Assembly: GCA_937876865.1 (NCBI GenBank)
Contig: CALEFF010000081.1
Coordinates: forward strand, 1 to 47,960
Direction of reading: 5' to 3'
Length of the DNA: 47,960 nt
Source: an uncultured Bacteroidales bacterium
Lineage (GTDB): Bacteria; Bacteroidota; Bacteroidia; Bacteroidales; P3
Part shown: one piece after another, positions 7,553 to 16,461 of the stretch
Layout of the letters: each line of letters opens with the position of its first letter
Position numbering within the stretch: position 1 is the stretch's first letter
Program-made: the position numbers and the translations under genes
Notes under the pieces: model-generated
Databases searched by the model: none
Seen by the model: the letters and a program-made list of their open reading frames with translations, nothing else
What the model was told of the DNA's origin: nothing

Positions 7553-8593
7553 ATGAAAAAAGGATGTAGATACGGAACTCACCGTGTAATTGAACCAAAA
7601 GGAGTATTGCCTCAACCAGCAAACAAAGTAGATAACAATATGGATGAAATCTATGATAATGAAATCCTTATTGATGTACAAACTCTAAACATTGACTCTG
7701 CTTCTTTTACTCAAATAGAAGAACAAGCAAAAGGCGATAAAGAAGAAATTGCAAAGATAATGATGTCAATTGTTGAAAAACAAGGAAAACATCGTAATCC
7801 TGTAACAGGTTCAGGTGGTATGTTACTTGGAACTGTTGAGAAAATAGGTGATGCATTAGTTGGAAAAACTGATTTAAAGGTTGGTGATAAAATAGCAACT
7901 TTGGTTTCTTTATCACTTACTCCATTAAGAATAGATAAAATAAAAGATATTCGTCCTGATATCGACCAAGTAGATATAGATGGTAAAGCAATTCTTTTTG
8001 AAAGTGGTATTTATGCAAAAATACCTTCTGACCTTCCAGAAAATCTTGCTTTATCAGCACTTGACGTTGCAGGAGCACCAGCACAAACTGCAAAACTTGT
8101 TAAACCAGGTGATACAGTTGTTATCATTGGAGCAGGTGGAAAATCAGGAATGCTTTGTTGCTATGAAGCAAAAAAACGTGCAGGCGTAACAGGTAAAGTA
8201 ATTGGAATATGCCACAGCGAACGTTCTACAAAGAGAATGATGGATTTAGGATTCTGTGATGAAGTATTCTCAGCAGATGCTACACAACCTGTTCCTGTAA
8301 TGAAGAAAATAGAAGAACTTACAAACGGTCAAATGGCAGATGTTTGTATCAACAACGTAAATATCCCTGATACAGAAATGACATCTATTCTTGTAACAAA
8401 GAATACAGGAGTTGTTTACTTCTTCTCAATGGCTACTTCATTCACAAAAGCAGCCTTAGGAGCAGAAGGAGTTGGTTCAGACGTAACAATGATAGTTGGA
8501 AACGGCTATACAAAAGGACACGCTGAAATCACTCTTCAAGAATTGAGAGAATGTGAAGCATTAAGAAAAATATTCACAGAACTTTACGCATAA
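7553..8593 (+). CDS. kdd: L-erythro-3,5-diaminohexanoate dehydrogenase
   Basis: 346 residues, the expected size. It oxidatively deaminates or oxidises 3,5-diaminohexanoate to 5-amino-3-oxohexanoate with NAD(P)+, the step after lysine 5,6-aminomutase. The N-terminus KGCRYGTHRVIEPKGVLPQ is characteristic of the family. A Rossmann nucleotide-binding loop is seen as VVIIGAGGKSGM at about residues 189-200. It is the first gene of the second lysine operon, with 18 bases to kamA. Confidence 0.95.
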   Translation: MKKGCRYGTHRVIEPKGVLPQPANKVDNNMDEIYDNEILIDVQTLNIDSASFTQIEEQAKGDKEEIAKIMMSIVEKQGKHRNPVTGSGGMLLGTVEKIGDALVGKTDLKVGDKIATLVSLSLTPLRIDKIKDIRPDIDQVDIDGKAILFESGIYAKIPSDLPENLALSALDVAGAPAQTAKLVKPGDTVVIIGAGGKSGMLCCYEAKKRAGVTGKVIGICHSERSTKRMMDLGFCDEVFSADATQPVPVMKKIEELTNGQMADVCINNVNIPDTEMTSILVTKNTGVVYFFSMATSFTKAALGAEGVGSDVTMIVGNGYTKGHAEITLQELRECEALRKIFTELYA

Positions 8594-8611
8594 TTTTAAA
8601 ATTATACGCAA

Positions 8612-9865
8612 ATGCAAGTAAATAGACGTAAAGAGTTATTTCCAAACGTATCGGACGAACAATGGTTCGATTGGAAATGGCAAGTAAAAAATCGTATAGA
8701 AACATTAGAGGATTTAAAAAAATATATTTCTCTAACCAAAGAAGAAGAGGAAGGTGTAGCTAATGCGTTAAAGACACTTCGTATGGCAATCACTCCATAC
8801 TATTTATCTTTGATTGATGTAAACAATCCAAACGACCCTGTACGCCGTCAGGCAATTCCAACAGGAGCAGAGTTACATCAAGCAGACGCAGACTTGCTTG
8901 ACCCTCTTCATGAGGACGAAGATTCTCCTGCACCGGGACTTACTCACCGTTATCCGGACAGAGTTTTGTTCCTTATCACAGATATGTGTTCAATGTATTG
9001 CCGTCACTGTACTCGTAGAAGATTTGCTGGTCAAAACGACTGCGAATCAACACAAGACAGAATAGATAAATGTATTGAATACATAGCAAAAACTCCACAA
9101 GTAAGAGACGTGCTTCTTTCAGGAGGAGATGCCTTGATGGTAAACGACAAGATGTTAGAATCAATCATTCAACGTCTAAGAGCAATCCCACACGTAGAAA
9201 TCATACGTATAGGTTCTCGTACACCGGTTGTTTGTCCAATGAGAATTACTGACGATTTGGTAAATATGTTGAAGAAGTATCATCCAATTTGGTTGAACAC
9301 TCACTTCAATCACCCTAATGAATGTACACCAGAAGCAAAAGCAGCTTGTGAACGCTTAGCAAATGCAGGTATTCCATTAGGAAACCAATCAGTTCTTTTA
9401 AGAGGAGTAAATGATGATGTAAGAGTATTTAAAAAACTTGTACACGAACTTGTTAAAATGAGAGTAAGACCTTACTACATCTATCAATGCGACCTTTCAA
9501 TGGGCTTGGAACACTTCCGTACACCTGTTTCTAAGGGAATAGAAATAATAGAAAACTTACGTGGACATACATCTGGTTATGCAGTACCTACATTTGTGGT
9601 AGATGCACCAGGTGGTGGAGGAAAAACACCAGTAATGCCACAATACGTAATCTCACAATCTCCAAACAGAGTAGTGTTAAGAAACTTTGAAGGAGTGATA
9701 ACAACATACACAGAACCTGCAAACTATGTGCCAGGAGAATGTGATGTAGATTTCTTAAAAGGAAACGAAATAAAGAATGATGGAGTTGCTTCTTTATTAC
9801 AAGGAGAAAAACTATCATTAGAACCTTCACACCTTGCAAGACACGAGAGAGTGAAAAAGAACTAA
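8612..9865 (+). CDS. kamA: L-lysine 2,3-aminomutase (radical SAM, PLP)
   Basis: 417 residues, matching clostridial KamA (416). The radical SAM motif CSMYCRHC supplies Cys126, Cys130 and Cys133 for the 4Fe-4S cluster. Lys338 in DAPGGGGKTP corresponds to the PLP lysine of the characterised enzyme. It converts L-lysine to beta-lysine, the first step of lysine fermentation. Related glutamate 2,3-aminomutases exist, but the surrounding kdd, kamB, kamC and kamDE genes point to lysine. 17 bases separate it from kamB. Confidence 0.95.
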   Translation: MQVNRRKELFPNVSDEQWFDWKWQVKNRIETLEDLKKYISLTKEEEEGVANALKTLRMAITPYYLSLIDVNNPNDPVRRQAIPTGAELHQADADLLDPLHEDEDSPAPGLTHRYPDRVLFLITDMCSMYCRHCTRRRFAGQNDCESTQDRIDKCIEYIAKTPQVRDVLLSGGDALMVNDKMLESIIQRLRAIPHVEIIRIGSRTPVVCPMRITDDLVNMLKKYHPIWLNTHFNHPNECTPEAKAACERLANAGIPLGNQSVLLRGVNDDVRVFKKLVHELVKMRVRPYYIYQCDLSMGLEHFRTPVSKGIEIIENLRGHTSGYAVPTFVVDAPGGGGKTPVMPQYVISQSPNRVVLRNFEGVITTYTEPANYVPGECDVDFLKGNEIKNDGVASLLQGEKLSLEPSHLARHERVKKN

Positions 9866-9882
9866 ATAAATTCACCAAAGGA

Positions 9883-10884
9883 ATGCCTTTTATAGAAGAT
9901 ATTCTAAAATACAAAAGCATTTCCTTTGTGGGAATGGAAAAGAATGCGGGGAAGACTCAAACACTAAACTATGTGTTGAGTCGTCTCCGCACTTTTTCTA
10001 AAACCATAGCCCTTACCTCAATAGGAGTAGATGGAGAAACCCTTGACATAGTAACCAACACCTCCAAACCAGAAATAGAAATCTATCCCAATACTACCTT
10101 TATCACCTCACAAGCCCTTTATCCACAACGAGAAATAGTAAGTGCGATAGAAGAAGTGAACAATCAAACCACAGCACTTGGCAGACTAATCCAAGCCAGA
10201 GCCATAACACAAGGAAAAATTCTACTTGCAGGTCCAAGCGACACCATAAGTCTAAAAAAACTCATTGAAAAATTAGAAAAAAACATAGATTTAATTCTCA
10301 TAGACGGTGCTTTATCGAGAAAAACCTTTGGATCTCCAAGCATAACCCAAGCAATGATACTCTCAACAGGAGCCTCACTTTCAGCCTCCTTAAACGTAGT
10401 GGTGAAAAAAACTAAATTTATCTACCAAATGACACAACTCCCACAATATGAAGGCAAATTCTCAGAACAATTACAACAAATAGAAAATGGAATATACGCA
10501 ATCACAGACGAAGGAATCAAAGATTTACAAATTCCTTCCTTGATGATGATAGACAAATATAAAGACAAAATCTTTGCTTGTGGCAAAAAACTCTTTGTAG
10601 CAGGAGCATTGAACGATAAATTCATACAATTCCTTAAAATACAAAAGAAACCACAAGAGATAGAAATCATAATAAAAGACTTTACTAAGATATTCTCAAA
10701 CGAAGACAATACATTACAATACCTATCAAAAGGCGGAAAAATCAAAGTCCTTGACAAAGCCAATCTAATAGCCATAACTGCCAACCCAATCTCTCCAACA
10801 GGCTATCATTTCAACAATGAAGAAATGTTAGACGCCCTTAGAAAAGAAATACCAATCAATATATATAACGTAAAACAACTATAA
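9883..10884 (+). CDS. kamB: Lysine 5,6-aminomutase reactivase subunit KamB (P-loop protein)
   Basis: 333 residues. The N-terminal P-loop GMEKNAGKT (residues 17-25) is followed by a hydrophobic strand ending in LILIDGAL near residue 140, so it is a nucleotide-binding protein. In lysine-fermenting bacteria this gene accompanies kamC and the aminomutases, and the pair is assigned as a reactivation system for B12-inactivated lysine 5,6-aminomutase. I assign it from the P-loop and gene order; activity is inferred. The next gene starts 2 bases after its stop, so the two are translationally linked. Coding strand strongly A/C-rich. Confidence 0.85.
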   Translation: MPFIEDILKYKSISFVGMEKNAGKTQTLNYVLSRLRTFSKTIALTSIGVDGETLDIVTNTSKPEIEIYPNTTFITSQALYPQREIVSAIEEVNNQTTALGRLIQARAITQGKILLAGPSDTISLKKLIEKLEKNIDLILIDGALSRKTFGSPSITQAMILSTGASLSASLNVVVKKTKFIYQMTQLPQYEGKFSEQLQQIENGIYAITDEGIKDLQIPSLMMIDKYKDKIFACGKKLFVAGALNDKFIQFLKIQKKPQEIEIIIKDFTKIFSNEDNTLQYLSKGGKIKVLDKANLIAITANPISPTGYHFNNEEMLDALRKEIPINIYNVKQL

Positions 10885-10886
10885 AG

Positions 10887-12248
10887 ATGACATTCCAACA
10901 AGCCATAAATCAAAACCCAAGCCTAAGAACCCTATATAGCCAAATGGAAATACAAACTCCAATGGCAAGAAACCTTCTATTACACACTCCATTTAGCCAA
11001 AGCCAACAATGGATAGAACAACAATGGAAGCAAATAACAGAATGTCAAAACTACCTCTCAAACCTATCTCTCCAAACCTCACAACGTTTCTTTATGCACC
11101 TTTCCACAATACACGACATAAGCGGAAGCCTCAAACTCTTACAACAAGACCAAATCCTTGACGACATATCCCTATTTGAAATAAAAGCTTTTGCATTAAA
11201 CATAAAAAAACTAAAAAAAGACTTTAACTCCCCATATTTTCAATTGCCAGACTTGCAAGAAACAATCAACATACTCGACCCAGAGAAAACCGAAACAATG
11301 CAATTCTACATCTACTCAGCATATAGCGAAGAACTATCCCAAGCCCGCAAACAATGGCAAAAAGCCAAAGAAGAATCCAACGAACAAAAAGCTCACTCAC
11401 TCTATATAAAAACCCTTGAAATAGAAAATCAAATTCGTCAAATCCTAAGTCAAAAACTCTATCCTCACATACCCTCACTACTAAAAGCCATAGACATTGT
11501 AGCACAAATAGATCTATCCTTTTCAAAAGCCAAATTAAGCACTCAACACAACCTAAACAAAGTCCAAATCACCGACAAAAAGCAAATAAAATACAAAAAA
11601 ATCTTCCACCCCATAGTAAAACAACTATTAGAAGAAAAAAATCAACCCTACCAAAGCATAGACATAGAAATAGGAGAGGAGAACTATTTGATAACAGGAG
11701 CAAATATGGCCGGCAAGACACTAATTCTTAAAACCCTTGCACTAAACCAACAACTATTACAATACGGCTTTTTCGTAGCATGCCAAGAAGGCGAAGTATG
11801 CCTTGTAGAAAAAGTACTAACAAGCATAGGCGATGGACAAAACGAAAACGAAGGCCTATCCTCCTTTGCCTATGAAGTAAAAACCCTTCACAACATAATA
11901 CAAGAAATAAAAACCAATGCAACTCATCTTGTACTTGTAGATGAACTTGCACGCACCACTAATCCAATAGAAGGCAAGAAATTAGTAGAAGGCTTTTTAA
12001 AAGTATGCAACAAAAGAGGCAGTTTTGTAGTAGTAACCACTCACTATTCCAATATAGAAGCCCCAAGCAAAAGAATTCGAGTAAAAGGATTTAATCACAA
12101 AGACCTACAACCACCAATCAAGATAGAAGAAATCTCCCAACACATTGACTACTCCCTTGTAGAAGACAACAGCAATCAAGCCCCAACCGAAGCGATAAAC
12201 CTATGCAGACTCCTTGGCATAGACCAAGAATGGATAGGAGAGGAATAA
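10887..12248 (+). CDS. kamC: Lysine 5,6-aminomutase reactivase ATPase KamC (MutS-like)
   Basis: 453 residues. The C-terminal half is a MutS-type ATPase: Walker A GANMAGKT at 271-278, the signature-like region NEGLSSFAYEVKTL near 321-334, Walker B LVLVDELART at 348-357, and the H-loop VVTTHYSN near 385. The N-terminal half is helical and lacks the mismatch-recognition domain, so a mismatch-repair role is unlikely. By gene order with kamB it is the ATPase of the aminomutase reactivase. Last gene of the operon; it ends 6 bases before the convergent Fic gene, with no terminator hairpin visible between them. Confidence 0.85.
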   Translation: MTFQQAINQNPSLRTLYSQMEIQTPMARNLLLHTPFSQSQQWIEQQWKQITECQNYLSNLSLQTSQRFFMHLSTIHDISGSLKLLQQDQILDDISLFEIKAFALNIKKLKKDFNSPYFQLPDLQETINILDPEKTETMQFYIYSAYSEELSQARKQWQKAKEESNEQKAHSLYIKTLEIENQIRQILSQKLYPHIPSLLKAIDIVAQIDLSFSKAKLSTQHNLNKVQITDKKQIKYKKIFHPIVKQLLEEKNQPYQSIDIEIGEENYLITGANMAGKTLILKTLALNQQLLQYGFFVACQEGEVCLVEKVLTSIGDGQNENEGLSSFAYEVKTLHNIIQEIKTNATHLVLVDELARTTNPIEGKKLVEGFLKVCNKRGSFVVVTTHYSNIEAPSKRIRVKGFNHKDLQPPIKIEEISQHIDYSLVEDNSNQAPTEAINLCRLLGIDQEWIGEE

Positions 12249-12254
12249 GAGAGG

Positions 12255-13253
12255 TTATTTATTTACAATCCAAAAACCGTTTTTTGTGCTACCTTGACGA
12301 GATAACACACCCTTTGATTTAAGAGAAGCAAACAAACGTTCTGCTTGACGTTGAGAGATTGATAATAATAATGTCACCTGCTTGATTGTTAATCTATTAT
12401 TTTCAATGATAATTTCTAAAACTTGTTGTTCACTTTCTGTTAAATCATAATTTCTACCGACATTTCTACCGACATTTCTACCGACATTAACATCAATTTC
12501 ATTACCTTGATGAGTTTTAAGAGTTGTTAAAATCTCTCCAAGCATAAATTCAATAAAAGGACTACATTCTCCCTTACAAGTACTTTGAGAGATTGCATCG
12601 TAATAAGCCTGCTGATTACTATACACCATATTCTCCACAGGAAGATGTTCAAACAAAGGATGTAATTTACCAAGAATAAGCGATTGCCATAAACGTCCCA
12701 TTCTACCATTTCCATCACTAAAAGGATGAATAAATTCAAATTCATAATGGAAAACACAAGAACGAATAAGTAAATGATCATTAGAAGAAGCAAGCCATTG
12801 CATTAAATCTTCAATCAATCCTTGTACACGATTAGCAGGAGGAGCCATGTGTACTAAACCCTTTTCAGAGAAAACACCTACACCACCTTGACGAAAGCGT
12901 CCTGCATCATCACTCAAAGCAAACATCATAGTGCCATGGGCTTTTAAAAGATCGGTTATGCTAAACGGATTTAATGAACTATATAATTCGTATGTTTTTA
13001 TAGCGTTTTTAACCTCTTGAATCTCACGTAAAGGAGCAATAACATTTTTACCATTGATGATATCTTGCACTTGATTTTCGCTCAAATTATTACCCTCAAT
13101 AGCAAGAGAAGAATGAATAGTACGAATACGATTAGCCTTACGAAGTTTAAGACCTTCGTTTTCTAAGCGAATAGCATATCGTTCAATCTGTGCTGATATT
13201 TCAGCAATCAAATTTATGGTTCGAGATGATATTTCAAAAGGCGGTATGTACAT
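12255..13253 (-). CDS. Fic family protein (AMP-transferase type) with C-terminal winged helix
   Basis: 332 residues. The Fic active site HPFSDGNGRMGR is at 176-187, with the catalytic His176, so AMP transfer to a protein hydroxyl is expected. The N-terminal inhibitory motif SLAIEG (Ser49 to Gly54) matches the S/T-x-x-x-E-G/N form of class II Fic proteins, whose glutamate blocks ATP until relieved. A C-terminal winged-helix domain starts near residue 275 (LTIKQVTLLLSISQRQAERLF). The linker before it holds three NVGR repeats encoded by a 12-bp tandem repeat. Convergent with kamC and located at the island edge beside the restriction genes. The target is unknown. Confidence 0.9.
   Translation of the reverse strand: MYIPPFEISSRTINLIAEISAQIERYAIRLENEGLKLRKANRIRTIHSSLAIEGNNLSENQVQDIINGKNVIAPLREIQEVKNAIKTYELYSSLNPFSITDLLKAHGTMMFALSDDAGRFRQGGVGVFSEKGLVHMAPPANRVQGLIEDLMQWLASSNDHLLIRSCVFHYEFEFIHPFSDGNGRMGRLWQSLILGKLHPLFEHLPVENMVYSNQQAYYDAISQSTCKGECSPFIEFMLGEILTTLKTHQGNEIDVNVGRNVGRNVGRNYDLTESEQQVLEIIIENNRLTIKQVTLLLSISQRQAERLFASLKSKGVLSRQGSTKNGFWIVNK
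12451..12486. repeat. 12-bp tandem repeat in the Fic gene
   Basis: Three perfect copies of TTTCTACCGACA, encoding repeated NVGR in the linker between the Fic and winged-helix domains. Loss or gain of units would keep the frame and change only linker length. Confidence 0.9.
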
Positions 13254-13273
13254 TATTTACTCTTATTTTCTTG

Positions 13274-13281
13274 CAAATATA
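13274..13281 (-). promoter_or_regulatory. -7 element of the fic gene
   Basis: TATATTTG on the minus strand, 21 bases before the ATG at 13253. The 13254-13374 stretch holds only this promoter and the tail after hsdS; no other gene is seen there. Confidence 0.5.
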
Positions 13282-13374
13282 CAAAAACTTATCGTAATTT
13301 CTCTGTTGATAAGAGGAATTAAAAGGAAACCAATAAAAAAGACTATTTGTTTCTTCTTAAAAGATTTATTTCGG

Positions 13375-14571
13375 TTAATCATAATTTACCGACACTTGCC
13401 CATTCATCAGTAAAGGCAATAACTCATCACGTTGTTTAGTAAGATTCGCTATTTGTTTTGTAAGTTCTCCTTGCTGTTTGTTTGCTCTAACTAAAAGTTT
13501 TCTAATTTTATCAAGCAACAGTTGGGGTGGAATTACAATAGGAATCTTATTTATGTGTTCTGGGTACACATGTGGTTGAGCTGCACCGATTTGCTGAGTA
13601 AATAGTAACTCTTGAAAATGGCGTATCCAATAATAGCAATAAAGCGTTTCGACAACATCTTTACATTGTATTGTTGAGCAGTCAGAAGCATAAATAGGCT
13701 CTCTCCAAAAATTGATAAAACCAGCATTCGCACCCGAAGCACTAACTGTAATCACATATGCAGAACGATTAGGCTCATTATGCATGAATGAATAATCTGT
13801 CGCAGCGGCTACTACTTTAATGTTCCCTTCAACCGTTTGTGCTTTTGTAATGGTTGAACCTCGTTTGATATCGGCAAATGTGCCTATTGTTTCAACTTCC
13901 CAACCTTCCGGAATTTCTCTTTTTAACTTTTCATTCCACACCATCTTACCGCCACTTGACTTATAAGGCTTACCTTCTTCATTAGGGAAATCAAACTGCA
14001 CAAACCAATAATCATATAATTGCTTTGCCATTGCCTCTAAATTATCATTTATCTTACGATTAAGAGCAATCTTTTTTTCAAGAGTTTGGTAAAAATCACA
14101 TATTGATAAGTAATTATTCGGACAATATATTTCAAATTCCTTGAGATAACCAACAGTTATGTTATTAATACTTGTACCTCTTGCTTGCGCCTTTATGTAT
14201 TTTGCAAAATACCAACTATTCAATGCTATGGAAATTAACATTGAATACCGTTCTTCTTTTGGTCTGATTATACGAAGGAACGCACCAATTTGTGTGTTTT
14301 TCATATCATCAAAGCAGGTTGCAGCCTTTCCTAATACTTCCACACTACCTGTTGACGCGACCAAAATAGTATCCCCTATTTTAACTTGATTTTCTTCATT
14401 TATATAGTACAAAGGGAGGAATACATCATCATCTTTAATAATAATTCGTTGTGATTGTATATTTCCGCCTCTCAATATTCTTACCCCCTCGTTGCATATA
14501 TCAGAAGGTTGGAATGCAACACCACTAATAATGTCTGCAATATCCCCTAATTTATATTTCTTCAATTCCAT
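13375..14571 (-). CDS. hsdS: Type I restriction-modification specificity subunit
   Basis: 398 residues, normal for HsdS. Two target-recognition halves are visible, the first starting KKYKLGDIADIISGVAF and the second near residue 215 after REIPEGWEVETIGTFADIKRGSTI. Each is followed by a coiled-coil spacer (KIALNRKINDNLEAMAKQLYDYWF, and KLLVRANKQQGELTKQIANLTKQRDELLPLLMNG at the C-terminus). It sets the DNA sequence recognised by the HsdM2S and HsdR complexes. Its start overlaps the stop of the preceding small gene by one base, so it is coupled to the operon starting at hsdR. Confidence 0.93.
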   Translation of the reverse strand: MELKKYKLGDIADIISGVAFQPSDICNEGVRILRGGNIQSQRIIIKDDDVFLPLYYINEENQVKIGDTILVASTGSVEVLGKAATCFDDMKNTQIGAFLRIIRPKEERYSMLISIALNSWYFAKYIKAQARGTSINNITVGYLKEFEIYCPNNYLSICDFYQTLEKKIALNRKINDNLEAMAKQLYDYWFVQFDFPNEEGKPYKSSGGKMVWNEKLKREIPEGWEVETIGTFADIKRGSTITKAQTVEGNIKVVAAATDYSFMHNEPNRSAYVITVSASGANAGFINFWREPIYASDCSTIQCKDVVETLYCYYWIRHFQELLFTQQIGAAQPHVYPEHINKIPIVIPPQLLLDKIRKLLVRANKQQGELTKQIANLTKQRDELLPLLMNGQVSVNYD

Positions 14572-14984
14572 TATTTCGTTGCCTTCTTTATATAATTGTC
14601 AATCAATGCTAAATTATTTTCTAACTCTTTACGTTTAGCTAATAATTGATTTAGATATTCTTTTCGTTTTTCATATTCTTCTTGTTCTTGAATATGGTAA
14701 ATTCGTGCACCATTGCTAAATGGTGAGATAGCAGTTTCTACTCTACTTTCTGCATCTTCAATTTGCTTATCCAAATCTGAAAGTTGTTGTTGATATTTTC
14801 GTTGAGCCCCAAATATATCTAAATTATGAACAGCAACAAATACATCAAGCAAATTATGGATTGCATCAATTTGCTTTTGTGCATCCTTTGATGAACTGCG
14901 TGCAATACACAAAGCAACTATTATTGCAATCACACTAATTATTGGGCTTAACAAAGTCGCCCATTGAGTTATATAATCCATCAT
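14571..14984 (-). CDS. Small membrane-anchored coiled-coil protein in the RM operon
   Basis: 137 residues with one N-terminal membrane segment (about residues 8-29, LLSPIISVIAIIVALCIA) and a long, highly charged helical region with heptad-like spacing (QQLSDLDKQIEDAESRVETAI; YEKRKEYLNQLLAKRKELENN). No family recognised. It sits between hsdM and hsdS, separated by 9 bases from the upstream small gene and overlapping hsdS by one base. Genes inserted between hsdM and hsdS are often accessory defence or immunity genes; that role is inferred. Confidence 0.7.
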   Translation of the reverse strand: MMDYITQWATLLSPIISVIAIIVALCIARSSSKDAQKQIDAIHNLLDVFVAVHNLDIFGAQRKYQQQLSDLDKQIEDAESRVETAISPFSNGARIYHIQEQEEYEKRKEYLNQLLAKRKELENNLALIDNYIKKATK

Positions 14985-14993
14985 AATTCCCTC

Positions 14994-15365
14994 TTATAAA
15001 TCTTCATACAGTTCTTTATCCTCCTCAAGAAGATATTCGTATTTTGTACCCTTTAGGCTCTCTCTATCGTAGTGCTTGCGATATTCCAAAATATAAAAAG
15101 CCACAGTTTCTGGATATGTATAAAAATAGGCACGACACACTTTCTTGAAGAGCAACAGCATCTGTTCGTTTTCTACAAAATCAAACATCAATGTGAGCAG
15201 ATGCTCAACTTCATCCTCTTTTGCTTTTCTGTTGCATATGTCATCGACTAGTGGTCGGTATGCTTCTACCGCACGATCTTGAAGTTCTGACAAGGCCTTT
15301 GCCATTTCCAGAAATCCATTCTTAAAGTCTTCCTCATTTTGTCCCCTTAAATTATTGTCTATCAT
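14994..15365 (-). CDS. Hypothetical protein in the RM operon
   Basis: About 123 residues from the ATG at 15365, which has an AAAGAGAG stretch just upstream; an ATG at 15380 and a TTG at 15404 are alternatives. The sequence is acidic and probably all-helical, with EVEHLLTLMFDFVENEQMLLLFKKVCRAYFYTYPETVAFYILEYRKHYDRE in the centre. No motif or family recognised. With the 15365 start it overlaps the end of the DUF1016 nuclease gene by 14 bases, so it is probably co-translated. Confidence 0.65.
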   Translation of the reverse strand: MIDNNLRGQNEEDFKNGFLEMAKALSELQDRAVEAYRPLVDDICNRKAKEDEVEHLLTLMFDFVENEQMLLLFKKVCRAYFYTYPETVAFYILEYRKHYDRESLKGTKYEYLLEEDKELYEDL

Positions 15366-16461
15366 CAGACTCTCTTTCATTAAGTTTTGATTCAATTTCT
15401 TCAATTGTAGGTATTGTACCCTCTACCTTTTCCGGATAGAGTTTTGATAATTCATATTCTGATATGCCTAATGGTAAATTGCTACCTTCCAGTGCATATT
15501 GAGCAAGCAAAGAATCTTTTTGGCGGCAGATAAGTAGGCCTATAGTAGGGTTGTCTCTACCTTCTTTTCTTAGAATATGATTACATGCCACAACATAGCC
15601 ACTAAGTTGCCCTAAATCTTGAAAATCAAATTCGCCAATTTTCACCTCAATAACCACATAACACGATAATTTCAAGTTGTAGAAAAGCAAGTCAATAAAT
15701 TTTTCCTTTTCGCCTATTTGTAGTTTAAACTCTTTACCTACGTATGCAAATCCGGTACCTAATTCCAATAGAAATTGTGATATATTACCTAATAACGCAT
15801 CTTTTAGTTTGCCTTCGTTATATTTTCCTGTTATCCCTGTAAAAGCAAAACTATAAGGGTCTTTTGTAAGTTCTTGGGCAAGTTCACTTGTTTCATTAGG
15901 TAGTGTGCGTGTAAAGTTTGTCAATGCTTTACCTTCTCGTTCATAGAGGTTGGTATCCATTTGAATAAGCATTACTTCACGGCTCCAACCTTCTTCCATA
16001 GTCTTTCGTACATAGTAAAAAGCCTTTGCAGGTTCTTCACTAAACTTATCCATTACGTAACGATGATGCCCCCAAGGGATGGAAAATAAGATTTCATTCA
16101 ATTGTGCCACAGTTTGTGGCACTTTTCCATCTTCTAATTGTGCTACGCTTTGTGGCAAAATTGCAAAGTATTGACGATAAAGTAAATAAAACTTCTTGCA
16201 ATAATAGATATTACGAACAGATAACCCTTTTGCATTAGGATTCTTATGTTGTAAATCAATAGATAGATTTTTGATGACGCTCTGTCCCCAGCGTTCTTCA
16301 ACATGCATTTCCTCTATGTCACGACCGAGTTCCCAATAATATCTTAGCAATTCTCGATTAACTTTGACAGAAGCCCTAATTTGACTTTGGCGATATCGTA
16401 CACTAAGGTCTTCTACCCATTGTGCGTAATCTTTATCTATAATAGTCAGATTTCTACTCAT
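15352..16461 (-). CDS. DUF1016 (YhcG-like) PD-(D/E)XK nuclease family protein
   Basis: 369 residues. The N-terminal DUF1016 domain is seen in SVKVNRELLRYYWELGRDIEE and WGQSVIKNLSIDLQ, and the C-terminal nuclease-like domain in KEFKLQIGEKEKFIDLLFYNLKLSCYVVIEVKIGEFDFQDLGQL, where Asp, Glu and Lys (D..xEVK) match the PD-(D/E)XK metal site. The family is common inside type I RM loci and prophages. It lies directly behind hsdM (start and stop positions share base 16461). Its exact contribution to the RM system is unknown. Confidence 0.88.
   Translation of the reverse strand: MSRNLTIIDKDYAQWVEDLSVRYRQSQIRASVKVNRELLRYYWELGRDIEEMHVEERWGQSVIKNLSIDLQHKNPNAKGLSVRNIYYCKKFYLLYRQYFAILPQSVAQLEDGKVPQTVAQLNEILFSIPWGHHRYVMDKFSEEPAKAFYYVRKTMEEGWSREVMLIQMDTNLYEREGKALTNFTRTLPNETSELAQELTKDPYSFAFTGITGKYNEGKLKDALLGNISQFLLELGTGFAYVGKEFKLQIGEKEKFIDLLFYNLKLSCYVVIEVKIGEFDFQDLGQLSGYVVACNHILRKEGRDNPTIGLLICRQKDSLLAQYALEGSNLPLGISEYELSKLYPEKVEGTIPTIEEIESKLNERESDDRQ

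Noticed and set aside
7469..7681. Minus-strand 70-codon frame before kdd
   Set aside because: Covers the kdd promoter and start; Phe/Ile-rich translation of AT-rich leader DNA.
8612..9865. Glutamate 2,3-aminomutase as an alternative for kamA
   Set aside because: Same fold, but the operon with kdd, kamB and kamC and nearby kamDE strongly favours lysine as substrate.
12451..12486. Tandem repeat considered as an attachment site or CRISPR
   Set aside because: It is a 12-bp in-frame repeat encoding NVGR inside the Fic gene, with no spacer sequence.
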